Counted from the first letter of the stretch, positions 7,039-16,280 are shown. The stretch is DNA of 44,498 nt from an uncultured Caryophanales bacterium (GCA_947164155.1 CAMUVS010000001.1:1-44498); one strand, 5' to 3'. The notes: generated by a model from the sequence alone, not told the origin. Program-made: numbers and translations.

Positions 7039-7593
7039 CTTTTCGTTAACGCTTTCTACTTCCTTATGTCCCTTTCTTTTTAATTGGATTTCAAATAATA
7101 AAGGAGACAATGCATTAATAATTAATTCTGGAATCAATAAATAAATATGAGTTAAAGCGTGATGATGTGGCTCTTCTGCAGCAACAATTAATAAGATCGA
7201 AAAAACTATTTCAATAATTGATAAGGCTAAAGATAGAACTGCAGGGAATTTATGTAAGAATTTGTGGCTTGTTTCATAGAGTTCATAAGATTCTCTAACA
7301 ATGGTCCAAGTACCCCACATTACACAGATAAAGTGCATATTTCTCATTAAAGACATCATGACAATGCCTAAGAGTAATTCCATACAACCTAAGAAAAACT
7401 GATAATCTAAGAAGAATTTCTTTGGAGCTTTGCTGATTGAAAATAATAACCCTTCAATTCCATATAAAATCATGGCCGCACCAACTAGATAATGTAAATT
7501 TGGTAGTAATTCATGAGCGAATACTCCAATTAACACTGCTAAAGTTGTGAATACCACTACTCTAAAATAGTAATAATTTCTCATTGTAAACAT
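7036..7593 (-). CDS. Small membrane protein, HdeD/DUF308-like, coupled to ROK kinase
   Basis: 185 residues with about six membrane segments and a charged, Lys/Glu-rich C-terminal tail (IQLKRKGHKEVESVNEK). General layout is like the 6417-6947 protein and like HdeD/DUF308 proteins; function unknown. I place the start at ATG 7593 (MFTMRNYYY), not at the upstream TTG at 7608. The Shine-Dalgarno AGGTGA lies 5 bases before this ATG and overlaps the TGA stop of the ROK kinase gene, a typical coupled arrangement with a 4-base gap. A histidine cluster (EEPHHHALTH) sits in an exposed loop. Confidence 0.6.
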   Translation of the reverse strand: MFTMRNYYYFRVVVFTTLAVLIGVFAHELLPNLHYLVGAAMILYGIEGLLFSISKAPKKFFLDYQFFLGCMELLLGIVMMSLMRNMHFICVMWGTWTIVRESYELYETSHKFLHKFPAVLSLALSIIEIVFSILLIVAAEEPHHHALTHIYLLIPELIINALSPLLFEIQLKRKGHKEVESVNEK

Positions 7594-7597
7594 ATAA

Positions 7598-8548
7598 TCA
7601 CCTATCAAAAACTAAGCAGGCCGCGCCTATTTTGCCAGAATCATAACCTAAAGAAGCAACTTTAAGTTCAACTTTTGGAGATCCTTTCATCCCATAACTA
7701 TGGTTTTTTAAGAAGTGTCTAACTTGATCTAATAAATAATCGCCTTCATTAGCGACACCTCCAGAAAGAACAACAACTTCTGGTCTAAAGATATTACAGT
7801 AATTTAAAATACCTTCTCCTAAATATCTCACATATCTTTTCATTACTCTAATCGCGGCTTTATCCCCTTTTTTAGAGGCTTCAAAAACCACTTTCGCATT
7901 CACTTTGCCAAACTCATTAGCGACTTCATGCATCAAAGAATCTGGATTTTTATCCATTTCTTTTTTGGTCATTTTAATTAAACCAGTTGCGGAAGCATAA
8001 GCTTCAAAGCAGCCTCTTCTTCCACAGCCACATTTTTCTCCGTTTACTCTAATAACCATATGGCCAAGTTCAGCACCTTGATGTCTATTGCCATCATATA
8101 ACTTATTATCAATAATGATACCACCACCAACACCAGTGCCTAAGGTAAGCATAATTAAGTTACTATATTCTTTGCCGCTACCAAATCTAGCTTCTCCTAA
8201 AGTCGCTACATTAGCGTCGTTATTAATATAAACAGGTAAACCCATTCTTTTAGAAATTAATTTAGAAATATGTAGTCCGTTCCATTTAGGTAGATTAGGA
8301 GAAGTAATAACAACACCTTTATCCATATCTAAGATACCTGGCATACCAATGCCAATACCTTCAAGTTTAATGGAATTATCATAGTCATTAATTGATTTAA
8401 TCATCACATCACAAAATCTATTAACTTCATCTTCCCCACTCGCCTCTTTATTAACATCCATAGCGAATCTAGTTAATACTTTGCCAGTATCATTTACTAC
8501 TGCACCTTTTATTGAGGTACCACCAATATCGATTCCAATCGCGAACAT
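7598..8548 (-). CDS. glcK: ROK-family sugar kinase, probable glucokinase
   Basis: 316 residues, the normal length for Bacillota glucokinases. The phosphate loop is at the N-terminus (GIDIGGTSIKG), followed by 'NDANVATLGEARFGSG' (catalytic Asp in ND), 'LGTGVGGGIIIDNKLYDG', 'GAELGHM' and the ROK zinc motif CGCGRRGCFE, then 'LSGGVANEGD' near the C-terminus. It would phosphorylate glucose or another hexose in the cytoplasm with ATP. Start ATG 8548 has GGAG 10 bases upstream. It is the first gene of a two-gene unit with a membrane protein. The ROK fold is certain; glucose as substrate is inferred from the length and motif wording, and N-acetylmannosamine or fructose kinases are alternatives. Confidence 0.85.
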   Translation of the reverse strand: MFAIGIDIGGTSIKGAVVNDTGKVLTRFAMDVNKEASGEDEVNRFCDVMIKSINDYDNSIKLEGIGIGMPGILDMDKGVVITSPNLPKWNGLHISKLISKRMGLPVYINNDANVATLGEARFGSGKEYSNLIMLTLGTGVGGGIIIDNKLYDGNRHQGAELGHMVIRVNGEKCGCGRRGCFEAYASATGLIKMTKKEMDKNPDSLMHEVANEFGKVNAKVVFEASKKGDKAAIRVMKRYVRYLGEGILNYCNIFRPEVVVLSGGVANEGDYLLDQVRHFLKNHSYGMKGSPKVELKVASLGYDSGKIGAACLVFDR

Positions 8549-8605
8549 ATATGTTTAACTCCAAAAATAATAATAAGTGTATTTAAGATTTTATACTATA
8601 AGTTT

Positions 8606-9733
8606 TTACTTATTTTTCTCATATTCTCCATATTCGCAGCCAATATTCTCCGCCCAAATCTCTTCGATGAATTTCTTGCCTTTATATAAATATATAGTGC
8701 CCTTACCATTTCCTCCATTCCATAAACGGTTATGGAGTTTCTTCCCGTCAGGAGACTCATAATTAATAAGCAACATGTCTTCTTTTTTGCAAGACACTTC
8801 AACCACTACTTTCTTTCTCCAAGTCTTTTGTTCCACTCTCCATAAGATCTCTTCACTAGTTTCATGAGATTCAAATTTAGTTCGAGTAAATGTCCAGAAT
8901 TTAGAGAAATTGAACTCATATTCTTTTCCTTCAATATAGAAAGCAGATAATAATTTTCTATTTAAAGCGATACAACCAATTTTTGGTCTACCTCCACCAA
9001 TATCAAAGGCAGAGTTACATAATTTTCTTCCGCTTATTTTACTTACTAAATTATTAGAAGATAACCACACCCAAGGAGAAGTAAAGTTCTTTCCCCAGTT
9101 TTTATCGCTATAGCCATAGCAATCTTCTTTTCTAACTACATATTCTTCATTGTCTAAAAAAATACTACCTTCAAAATAGGATTTCATACCTTCAACGTGC
9201 CAAAACATTTCAAATAATTGAAGTTTTCTAAATAAAGTAGATGCGCCATAGCCAACATTATAGGCAATGTCTTTTCTAATTTTTAAATCCCATTTGATAT
9301 ATCCATAGTCAGACATATATTCTGGATGCTCTTTAGAGTCAGCTTTAGAAACGTTGACGTCACCGTGCGTTTCTGTTTCCGTTAAATAGCAATTATCCGC
9401 TCTAATTTCAAAAGGAGACTTATAGTTAACTTGGATTTGTTTCCAACCAAAAAATCTGTGTAGTTGTCTATGATCTTTACCCCAACAGCCAACATTCACC
9501 ATCAAGTATGATGGTCTTATGCCTTTTTCTTGATTTTCTTTTAACTGTCCATATACTGGGCGAAATCTACCTAGTTTTGGATTACATAAAAAGAATTCAA
9601 TATAAAATGGCTTAGCTTCTCCAGTTTTCTTGTTATAGGCAGTAAAAGAATGCCACCACCAGTCGTAGCCTTTTTTAGCTTGTCTTCCTTTTAATTGACA
9701 TGTATCTCTTTTAATATCGTGTTTATTAAACAT
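8606..9733 (-). CDS. Tocopherol cyclase-like (VTE1-type) lipocalin-fold protein
   Basis: 375 residues, aromatic-rich, no signal peptide or membrane segment. The wording 'DKNWGKNFTSPWVWLSSNN' and 'FDIGGGRPKIG' resembles the signature region of plant tocopherol cyclases and their bacterial relatives (Pfam Tocopherol_cycl, related to CrtC/AttH-type double lipocalin folds). N-terminal 'GYDWWWHSF' is also typical. No tocopherol pathway genes are visible and an anaerobe is unlikely to make tocopherol, so the real substrate is unknown; a lipid-binding or hydratase role is conceivable. Ribosome binding site AAAGGAG 11 bases before ATG 9733. It stands alone between the ROK operon and a lipoprotein gene. 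Confidence 0.65.
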   Translation of the reverse strand: MFNKHDIKRDTCQLKGRQAKKGYDWWWHSFTAYNKKTGEAKPFYIEFFLCNPKLGRFRPVYGQLKENQEKGIRPSYLMVNVGCWGKDHRQLHRFFGWKQIQVNYKSPFEIRADNCYLTETETHGDVNVSKADSKEHPEYMSDYGYIKWDLKIRKDIAYNVGYGASTLFRKLQLFEMFWHVEGMKSYFEGSIFLDNEEYVVRKEDCYGYSDKNWGKNFTSPWVWLSSNNLVSKISGRKLCNSAFDIGGGRPKIGCIALNRKLLSAFYIEGKEYEFNFSKFWTFTRTKFESHETSEEILWRVEQKTWRKKVVVEVSCKKEDMLLINYESPDGKKLHNRLWNGGNGKGTIYLYKGKKFIEEIWAENIGCEYGEYEKNK

Positions 9734-9779
9734 ATTAGTAAATCTCCTTTAAGACTCTAATCGTTTATTTTTGTTAAAA

Positions 9780-9800
9780 AAGCTGATACAAATCAGCCTT
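9780..9800 (-). terminator. Terminator after the 9812-10576 lipoprotein gene
   Basis: 6-bp stem (gctgat / atcagc) with an ACAA loop, followed on the minus strand by TTTTTTAAC. Confidence 0.8.
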
Positions 9801-9811
9801 TTATAGTTTTA

Positions 9812-10576
9812 TTATTCTTCAACAGTAGGAAGAGTGACGGAGACTTGTTCATATTTAGAAAATACAAGTTTTGCTTCACTAGACATAGTCATTGTTTGTT
9901 CTTCCTCTTCACTTTCAGCTAGAATACTTTGATGATAATAAACTTCTTTTGGATGATCTTCATTGAATGAGACTTTAAAGATATCAAATGTACAAGTGAC
10001 TTTAAATGGTATAAGTTCTGTAGCAGGTTGAACAATCACTACTGGTTCATTTAAATAATAGATTCCTCCACTATAGTGGAACTGAGAAAAACTTAACCCA
10101 GAGGCAAGAGGGATAGTTTTTCCATCAGTAATATTTGTAACTTTAGAGATATCCATAAATTCATTAGAGACAGTAACACTTTTAGATTTTTTCTCATATG
10201 GAAGAGGCTCTAGTTCAGTAGGTGGAAGTGGGGTATAGACGTCTACTGTAAATGGAGAAGTTTCACTACTCTTAGTGAAATCAAAATAATATAGGTCACC
10301 ACCGCGGCTAAATTCCACTTTGATTTTACCTCTATCACAATCAAAGGATTTTACATAACTAGTAACAGACTCCTCATCAGGCAAGCCATACTGAAGATAG
10401 GTTGCCTCAATGTGATAATTTTCATGTTTAAAAATATCAATAAAGGTAAAAGCCTTATCAAAATCACTTTGAGTGGTTTCATCTCCAGGAGTAATATCGC
10501 TTAAATTAGGACTTGAGCTACCGCCGCAACCAGTTAAAGCTAATAAACTTGCTAAGAATAAAAATCTTGTTTTCAT
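9812..10576 (-). CDS. Lipoprotein of unknown function
   Basis: 254 residues. The signal peptide (MKTRFLFLASLLALTGC) ends in a lipobox with Cys17, followed by GGSSS. The mature part is acidic and beta-rich with no motif I recognise ('YHIEATYLQYGLPDEE', 'KIKVEFSRGGDLYYFDF'-type strands). A C-terminal Glu-rich segment (ESEEEEQ) precedes the last strands. Ribosome binding site AAGGGA before ATG 10576. The upstream nitroreductase gene ends 29 bases before it, so the two may be co-transcribed; a terminator follows at 9780-9800. Confidence 0.7.
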   Translation of the reverse strand: MKTRFLFLASLLALTGCGGSSSPNLSDITPGDETTQSDFDKAFTFIDIFKHENYHIEATYLQYGLPDEESVTSYVKSFDCDRGKIKVEFSRGGDLYYFDFTKSSETSPFTVDVYTPLPPTELEPLPYEKKSKSVTVSNEFMDISKVTNITDGKTIPLASGLSFSQFHYSGGIYYLNEPVVIVQPATELIPFKVTCTFDIFKVSFNEDHPKEVYYHQSILAESEEEEQTMTMSSEAKLVFSKYEQVSVTLPTVEE

Positions 10577-10605
10577 AATTAGTCCCTTCTTAATTTAAAA
10601 CTATT

Positions 10606-11118
10606 CTACTTTATAAACACTCTATTTTCTTTAATCACTTTAGGAGCAGGTTTATATCCTTCAGTTGGATAACCAACGATAACGTGGCCAATACCAACAT
10701 AATCATCAAAATTTAAACCAGTGAAAGATAAAATCCTTCTACCTGCTTCTAATTCTAATTCTTCTTTTGCTCTATGAATCCAGCAAGAGGCTAATCCTTG
10801 ATTAGTGGCTTCAAGTAACATATTTTCAATTGTGGCCGCGCCATCATAAATAGAAAGTCCATCTTTATGGGCAGCAACTAACATAATTACTGGTGCTCCA
10901 TAAAAAGTATCCATATCTCTATTTAAAATTTGAGCGTTCAATTTCATTAATTCATCTCTAGTTTTTTTATCTTTGATGACAATAATTACTGGAGTTTGTC
11001 TATTCATCCCACTAGGAGCGAGTAAACCAGCCTCCACGATTTCTTTAATCTTATTATCTTCTACTTCTCTATTAGAGAAAGAGCGGCACGCTCTACGATC
11101 TTTAATTACATCTAACAT
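10606..11118 (-). CDS. Nitroreductase-family FMN oxidoreductase
   Basis: 170 residues, the compact form of the family. N-terminal 'IKDRRACRSFSNREV' carries the Arg pair that binds FMN phosphate, then 'EAGLLAPSGMNRQTP', 'YGAPVIMLVA', 'ENMLLEATNQGLASCWI' and the C-terminal 'IVGYPTEGYKPAPK'. These are family hallmarks in the right order. It would reduce quinones, flavins or nitro compounds with NAD(P)H in the cytoplasm; the natural substrate is unknown. Ribosome binding site GAGGAT, 7 bases before ATG 11118. The small RNA gene (11193-11315) lies immediately upstream and ends in its own terminator. Confidence 0.88.
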   Translation of the reverse strand: MLDVIKDRRACRSFSNREVEDNKIKEIVEAGLLAPSGMNRQTPVIIVIKDKKTRDELMKLNAQILNRDMDTFYGAPVIMLVAAHKDGLSIYDGAATIENMLLEATNQGLASCWIHRAKEELELEAGRRILSFTGLNFDDYVGIGHVIVGYPTEGYKPAPKVIKENRVFIK

Positions 11119-11192
11119 ATTTAATCCTCGATAATCATTTTAGCAAAAATATAACATCTGATAATTCTTATTTTTATAATAAATCTTTCTAC

Positions 11193-11315
11193 AGAAAAAA
11201 ATATCTCCAAATCGGAAGATATTTATTCGTCAGCCGGGGCAGTTAACATCCCGAATCGCTGCATCCATTCCCGGAGGAATGCGTCGTGGTCGCACACTGG
11301 TTCTCCACCTCTGAC
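11193..11315 (-). ncRNA. Structured small RNA, class uncertain (raiA-type suspected)
   Basis: About 123 bases with no ORF and visibly higher GC than its surroundings. A TATAAT -10 (11322-11327) places the start at 11315. The first bases GTCAG pair with CTGAC near 11229-11233, closing the whole element. Inside are GGT/ACC (small hairpin), CATTCC-TCCG-GGAATG (6-bp stem with UCCG tetraloop) and CGGG...CCCG around GTTAAC. A terminator hairpin (11199-11224) and seven T follow. The pattern resembles the raiA-type ncRNA of Bacillota as I recall it, but I cannot confirm the class. The SRP RNA core motif is absent. Confidence 0.6.
11199..11224 (-). terminator. Terminator of the small RNA
   Basis: Stem ATATCT/AGATAT plus CC/GG with one bulged A and a 5-base loop; T7 run on the minus strand at 11200-11194. 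Confidence 0.75.
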
Positions 11316-11321
11316 AAAATT

Positions 11322-11327
11322 ATTATA
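11322..11327 (-). promoter_or_regulatory. -10 element of the small RNA promoter
   Basis: Perfect TATAAT on the minus strand, 6 bases before the proposed first base GTCAG. The -35 region is A/T-rich without a clear TTGACA. Confidence 0.55.
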
Positions 11328-11350
11328 TCAAACTAACAAATCAAATAAAT

Positions 11351-11377
11351 AAAAACTGATGGATTGCTCCACCAGTT
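11351..11377 (-). terminator. Terminator after FN3-like lipoprotein gene, duplicated at 20362
   Basis: Stem AACTG/CAGTT and TGG/CCA, followed on the minus strand by TTTTTATTT. All 27 bases are identical to 20362-20388, downstream of the purine operon. Ends the three-gene lipoprotein operon. Confidence 0.8.
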
Positions 11378-11397
11378 CTTTTAGTTTTATGAATATC

Positions 11398-14202
11398 TTA
11401 GTAGTTGATAATCACTTCAGCAGACTTGTTAGAGTCGATGTAGTAATTACCATCACTTCCGAATTTACCACCTAAGTAAGCAACTTGGAAGGAGTAAGAT
11501 AAACTTTCTGGAGTGACTGTATAATAGAAGACACCAGTTTGATTCACTTGAGCGAGTGCACCACCAACATATAAGACATAGGCAGTAGCGAGTTCGTTGC
11601 CATTCATTTGAATCATTACTTCGTCTCCGACTCTTTCAATTGTGAAGGTGCTGTCTTTCACAGGAGCGGTAATATTTCTTACCACTTGGTTAAATGTTAG
11701 TTTTTCACCATCCGCAACAGTCATGTTATCACCCTTAGCAGCTATGCTAATTGCGTAAGTACCAGCTCTAGAATAAGAGACATCAAAACTATTGGTGTTG
11801 ACAGAGACAGGTAATGAATCTTGTGATAATTTCACTTCATAAGCACTTGCTCCTTCAACAGCGTCCCAAGATAAGGTTGTCCCGTTTTTAGTTAAGCCAG
11901 TAATTCCCCCTAATTTTGTGAATGAGAATTCACTTGAATAATCACTATCGATTGTTAAGTTATCCACTCTACCATTGGCCTTAATCTTCACAGTGTGTTT
12001 ACCGGCTGTAAAGTTGGCGAGTGAATAAGTAGTACCAGTAAGATTAATTGGATCACCATTATCAACAACTAACGAGAAGTTATTAGCGACGACGCTACCA
12101 ACACTTGGAGCGTTCCAGATTAAGTTATCGCTGGTTAAACTTAAGTTAGTTGGAGCTTCATATCTTAAAATGGTCTGAGTATTGGAAGGATCACTATCCA
12201 TAATTGTAGATCCATTCCCTTTAGCATAAACACTGACTTGTGTGCCTTGTCCAGCAGTGAAATAATTGAGTTTATCTGAGATGATAAATGAGTTTGATGG
12301 AGCAGTGTCATATTGATTACCTAAGGTGACATTATAAGCAGTCGCTCCTTCAATGGCTTGCCACTGAATATAGAATTTTTCCCCGACTTTTGTCGTAGAA
12401 ATTACAGGTTTTGCTAATTTTGTGACTGTTAATCCATTAGAGTGTGAAGAGGAAATAACATTCTCTCCATTACCTTCCGCTTGAACATAAATACTATGTT
12501 GACCAGCAGCGATATCAGTGATGGTGTAATAGTTAGAAGTAACTTCAGTTCTCACTCCATCGATAGTTACGATATATCTATCAGCGTTAGTGACACTAGA
12601 CCAAGTTAATTGATTACCGTTAATCTCTAAATTTTTAGGAGCCGCTAATTTGGTCACGGTGAATTCACGGATGTCACTATCAAGATAAATGTCATTATCA
12701 TTGACACTACCAACAGCCTTGATACCAAGTTTAACCACTACCTCATCACTAGAATCATTAATGGTTCTGATATCAACGTTAAATACTGGAGTAGAACTCT
12801 CTTTAATCATGACATCATTGGAGTATAAGTAATATTTAGATGCATTAGCCACCATCACAGAGGAGATCATTACTTGATTCTCTTCTAATGGTTGGTTAAT
12901 AACTGTTGGCAAACTTGGAGTTGCTAAGTGAGAGAAATTAAGGGTGTTAGAATATTTAGATTCATAAACACCATTACCCGTAGCGATAATTGTGGCTTTA
13001 ACTCTCACTTCATATGCACCAGTTAATTCAAAGTCGTAATTATAGGTAAGAGTACCACTACCAACAGTGAAATTCTCTTCTCTATCTTTATCTTTAACTA
13101 TGTTAATGGAGTATCCTTCTGCTCCCGGAATAGCGTTCCATTTAATAACGTTATTTTCATAGGTAATAGAAGGGCTTCTTAAAATGTTAATGGTCATTGG
13201 ATTAGACCAAGAAGAATAGAATAATTCGGTGTCTGCAACTGGTAAAACTTGAATAGTAGTAGAAACACCTGGTTGAATTTGGTCATATTTCTCAGTAGTT
13301 AATAATTGCTCTTGAACCACACCATTAACTTTAATCTTATATTTGGTAGCGTTTTCAGGTTTATCCCAAACTAAGGCACCATTTTCCACTCTTAAAGTAG
13401 TAAGAGCAGGAATATATTTATATTCTTTTGGTACGGACCATTTAGAATTATAAAGGTTTCTAGTCGGATCACCATTAGCTCTCACTTGAACGCTTAAGTC
13501 ATTTGTTAAAGCGCCAGTAACATAATTTGGATTGGTGGTTTGGAATTCATTTTCACCAATCTTAATGGTGTAAGATGTCGCATTAGTAACACTCTTCCAT
13601 TTAAATTGATCGCTATCAAATGATAAGTTGGTGACAGGTTCTAATAGTTTGCCAGAAACACTACTAGTCCATAATGAGTAAAAACGATTGTTATTATTGT
13701 ACATGGTCTTGTCTTGCTTATAGGAACGAACCTTCGCATTAAAGTCACCTGGATTCACTTCAAAAGTATTCGCAGTGATGATTTTGCTTTGAAGTTGTCC
13801 ATTAACAAACACTTGATATCCTTCCGCGTCATCAAGATAATCCCAAGTTAATAAACCATCTTCCATTCTGAAATTCAAAACATCGCCAGTATTTTCAAAT
13901 TGAATTTCATAAGTTGGGTTATTGGAATCACCACGTTCACCAACTAAAGCTTCCACACTAAAGCTAAAGTCTTCTCCAGCAGAATCATAACGATATCTAA
14001 TTGTGGAAGAGGATTGATTAACTCTAATATCCATTCCTTGATCAATATTGATAACGTATCCGCTAGCGCCACTAATTGAAGACCAAGAAATGTATTCACC
14101 ATCATACGATAGGTTTTTAATTTCTTGCTTCTCAGGCTCACTTCCACATCCAGCTAAAATTAAGCCAGAGCAGATAACAGCTAAAAATAAAGTTTTTTTC
14201 AT
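11398..14202 (-). CDS. Large lipoprotein built of about eleven FN3-like repeats
   Basis: 934 residues. Lipobox LILAGC (Cys19). The mature protein is a string of about eleven beta-sandwich repeats of 75-90 residues, each with the pattern 'L-x-W-x-x-V-x-x-A-x-x-Y-x-(I/V)-x-(I/V)-x-G', e.g. 'NQLTWSSVTNADRYIVTIDG', 'TTLSWDAVEGASAYEVKLS', 'NVIKWNAIPGAEGYSINI'. This is the fibronectin type III-like layout common in surface proteins of gut Bacillota. No enzyme domain is seen, so the likely role is a rod-like spacer or adhesin on the cell surface. Ribosome binding site GGGAGG. Last gene of the operon with 14216-16279 and 16281-19532; a terminator follows. Confidence 0.8.
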   Translation of the reverse strand: MKKTLFLAVICSGLILAGCGSEPEKQEIKNLSYDGEYISWSSISGASGYVINIDQGMDIRVNQSSSTIRYRYDSAGEDFSFSVEALVGERGDSNNPTYEIQFENTGDVLNFRMEDGLLTWDYLDDAEGYQVFVNGQLQSKIITANTFEVNPGDFNAKVRSYKQDKTMYNNNNRFYSLWTSSVSGKLLEPVTNLSFDSDQFKWKSVTNATSYTIKIGENEFQTTNPNYVTGALTNDLSVQVRANGDPTRNLYNSKWSVPKEYKYIPALTTLRVENGALVWDKPENATKYKIKVNGVVQEQLLTTEKYDQIQPGVSTTIQVLPVADTELFYSSWSNPMTINILRSPSITYENNVIKWNAIPGAEGYSINIVKDKDREENFTVGSGTLTYNYDFELTGAYEVRVKATIIATGNGVYESKYSNTLNFSHLATPSLPTVINQPLEENQVMISSVMVANASKYYLYSNDVMIKESSTPVFNVDIRTINDSSDEVVVKLGIKAVGSVNDNDIYLDSDIREFTVTKLAAPKNLEINGNQLTWSSVTNADRYIVTIDGVRTEVTSNYYTITDIAAGQHSIYVQAEGNGENVISSSHSNGLTVTKLAKPVISTTKVGEKFYIQWQAIEGATAYNVTLGNQYDTAPSNSFIISDKLNYFTAGQGTQVSVYAKGNGSTIMDSDPSNTQTILRYEAPTNLSLTSDNLIWNAPSVGSVVANNFSLVVDNGDPINLTGTTYSLANFTAGKHTVKIKANGRVDNLTIDSDYSSEFSFTKLGGITGLTKNGTTLSWDAVEGASAYEVKLSQDSLPVSVNTNSFDVSYSRAGTYAISIAAKGDNMTVADGEKLTFNQVVRNITAPVKDSTFTIERVGDEVMIQMNGNELATAYVLYVGGALAQVNQTGVFYYTVTPESLSYSFQVAYLGGKFGSDGNYYIDSNKSAEVIINY

Positions 14203-14215
14203 AAAATTACCTCCC

Positions 14216-16279
14216 TTAATTTGCTGTCCAAATATAATCTTGATATATTTCCCAAGAGGCTTTGTATTCCTCTAATAATTCCGAACTATTATTTCTTAAA
14301 AAGAAATTCACACCAATTTCAAATGGCTGTCCATCAATTGATTTAATAAAATCACCATTGATATAGACTCTTTCTAAATTGAAACAATCTTTAAAAGCAT
14401 GATTTTTAATCAGTTTTAATTCTTCATTTAACTCTAAAACTTCTAAATATTCATTAAAGATAAAGGCGTTCTCACCAATAGCCAAAACAGATTTACCATT
14501 AATATATTCAGGAATAACTAAGTTGGTTTCACTACCAAAATAGGCAACAATCTTTACTCCGTCTTCATAATTATCAATGCAATAATCTCCAAAGATCATT
14601 GTCATTCTCACCAAATTAACAACAAAGTTTCTCCATAAGGTATTTGTTAAATAAGATGAATAGACACTATTAGGAACAAAGATACGCATATCTTTATAAC
14701 TATTTTCAAAAACGTTATCTCCAGGAATAGAAACCACCGCTTGAACATTTAATATTAATGTTGATAAGATTGGACATTCCGCAAAAGCGCTCTTGCCAAG
14801 TGATAAACGATTTGGTCCATCAACCTTAGCATAAGTTAAACAACTAGAAGCGTAGAATGCGCCTTCTCCGATTGTGGTCACTAAGTTATCCATATATATA
14901 CGTCTTAAGGAACAATAACTAAAGGCGTAGTCACTAACTTTGTTAATCTTTTCAACAACATCAAATGAATATCCTTCTTTAGCTTCTGGATATTTGATTA
15001 AGGTATCCGAACTCGATCCAGTGCGATATAAGATGCCGTCTTTAGCATAGAAGGCTTTATTCCCTTCTTCCACTACAATCTCTTGTAAAGAGCTCATCTT
15101 TAATAATCCTGTTTTAGATAGAGTTTCTAATTTGGAAGGAATAACAATTTTATTGATGGAAATACATTCATAGAAAGCATTATCCCCAATCATTGTTGCA
15201 TTAGTAGATAAGCCAATTTCTTTTAAGCTTTCACAACCACTGAAAGCGTTTTTAGGAATAATAGTAATGTTTCTTGATAAGACAATGTTTTCAAGAGATG
15301 CTAACCCCATAAATGAACCTTCAGATAAAGTGGTTACAGTTTGAGGAATAGCAACAAAACTTGCATTTGGAGCGGTAAATACACCAATTTTATTTACTCT
15401 AGTACCCATATAGGCATCAGGGACGATAATCGATTCCTCGCTACCACTATAAGTAGCTATATAGCTATTATCAGTGTCGTTTGTATAAGATAATCCTTTT
15501 TCAGTACCTTTAAGGTAAAGCGGATATAACGCGATAGTTACATCGGTATCAGGGACCACTAGTGGGTATTCAATTTTCTTATTAAATTCGCTGTCATAAT
15601 AGTAGCCAGCAAAACAATATCCATCCTTTAATTCATAGTCAAAAGCATAAACTTTATCTTCGATATGATATTGTTCAGTTCTATTTAAACCAGTTAAATA
15701 AACATTAACTAGTTTTTCTTCGTATCGAGCATAAAATTTCACAGTGTCATCACTGTCTCTAATCGTATAATAATTTGCGTTTAATATTTTAGCGTCACTA
15801 ACAAAGTTTGTGTTGCTGTCAGTAATTTGATTTCCGCCAGTGGCTTTTGTATAAAAGCCAACAAATTTATAACTTGTTTTTCTAGGAGCAGGGATATTTA
15901 AATAAGAAATATCTGTATCATATGTCACCTTATATGTGGTTGTGGTATCCATCGTGCCACCATCAAGGATAAAATCAATCGTATATATCTTAGCTTCATA
16001 ATCACCATATAAAATTTTAGGATCGTTTTCTTTCCATGGGTTGATACTTTTTCCTAATTCATCACTATATTGATTGTGCGAATCATCAAAATAGCCATTA
16101 AATTGGTAGCCAATTTTATTTTCCACTTTAAAGTATTGAGTGTTTCCAATATCTGCTTCATGAGTAAAATACTTGTCTTCGTCGTAATAAAGTTTGATGG
16201 TGATAGTTTGTGCACCACCCCCACAACCAGCGATAATTGGAGCTATTAAAGTCAACAAAAATAATTTATTCAGCTTCAT
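14216..16279 (-). CDS. Lipoprotein with InlB-type repeats and BspA-type leucine-rich repeats
   Basis: 687 residues. Lipobox APIIAGC (Cys19). Residues about 25-270 hold three or four InlB B-type (Flg_new-like) modules ('YTIDFILDGGTMDTTTTYKV', 'YKFVGFYTKATGG', 'YCFAGYYYDSEFN'). Residues about 290-680 hold BspA-type LRRs (LRR_5): 'TTLSEGSFMGLASLENIVLS', 'IPKNAFSGCESLKEIGL', 'IGDNAFYECISINKIVIP', 'IGENAFIFNEYLEVLEL'. Both modules are typical of adhesins that bind host or community glycoproteins. The start codon follows the upstream stop by one base, so translation is coupled to the C-type lectin lipoprotein gene; a weak AAGGA lies 13 bases upstream. Confidence 0.85.
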   Translation of the reverse strand: MKLNKLFLLTLIAPIIAGCGGGAQTITIKLYYDEDKYFTHEADIGNTQYFKVENKIGYQFNGYFDDSHNQYSDELGKSINPWKENDPKILYGDYEAKIYTIDFILDGGTMDTTTTYKVTYDTDISYLNIPAPRKTSYKFVGFYTKATGGNQITDSNTNFVSDAKILNANYYTIRDSDDTVKFYARYEEKLVNVYLTGLNRTEQYHIEDKVYAFDYELKDGYCFAGYYYDSEFNKKIEYPLVVPDTDVTIALYPLYLKGTEKGLSYTNDTDNSYIATYSGSEESIIVPDAYMGTRVNKIGVFTAPNASFVAIPQTVTTLSEGSFMGLASLENIVLSRNITIIPKNAFSGCESLKEIGLSTNATMIGDNAFYECISINKIVIPSKLETLSKTGLLKMSSLQEIVVEEGNKAFYAKDGILYRTGSSSDTLIKYPEAKEGYSFDVVEKINKVSDYAFSYCSLRRIYMDNLVTTIGEGAFYASSCLTYAKVDGPNRLSLGKSAFAECPILSTLILNVQAVVSIPGDNVFENSYKDMRIFVPNSVYSSYLTNTLWRNFVVNLVRMTMIFGDYCIDNYEDGVKIVAYFGSETNLVIPEYINGKSVLAIGENAFIFNEYLEVLELNEELKLIKNHAFKDCFNLERVYINGDFIKSIDGQPFEIGVNFFLRNNSSELLEEYKASWEIYQDYIWTAN

Positions 16280-16280
16280 A

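Noticed and set aside
7594-7608. TTG start for the membrane protein after the ROK kinase
   Set aside because: The in-frame ATG at 7593 has AGGTGA at the correct spacing; the TTG has no such site.
11193-11315. SRP RNA (4.5S) or tmRNA
   Set aside because: The conserved SRP tetraloop and asymmetric-loop core was not found, and there is no tRNA-like end.
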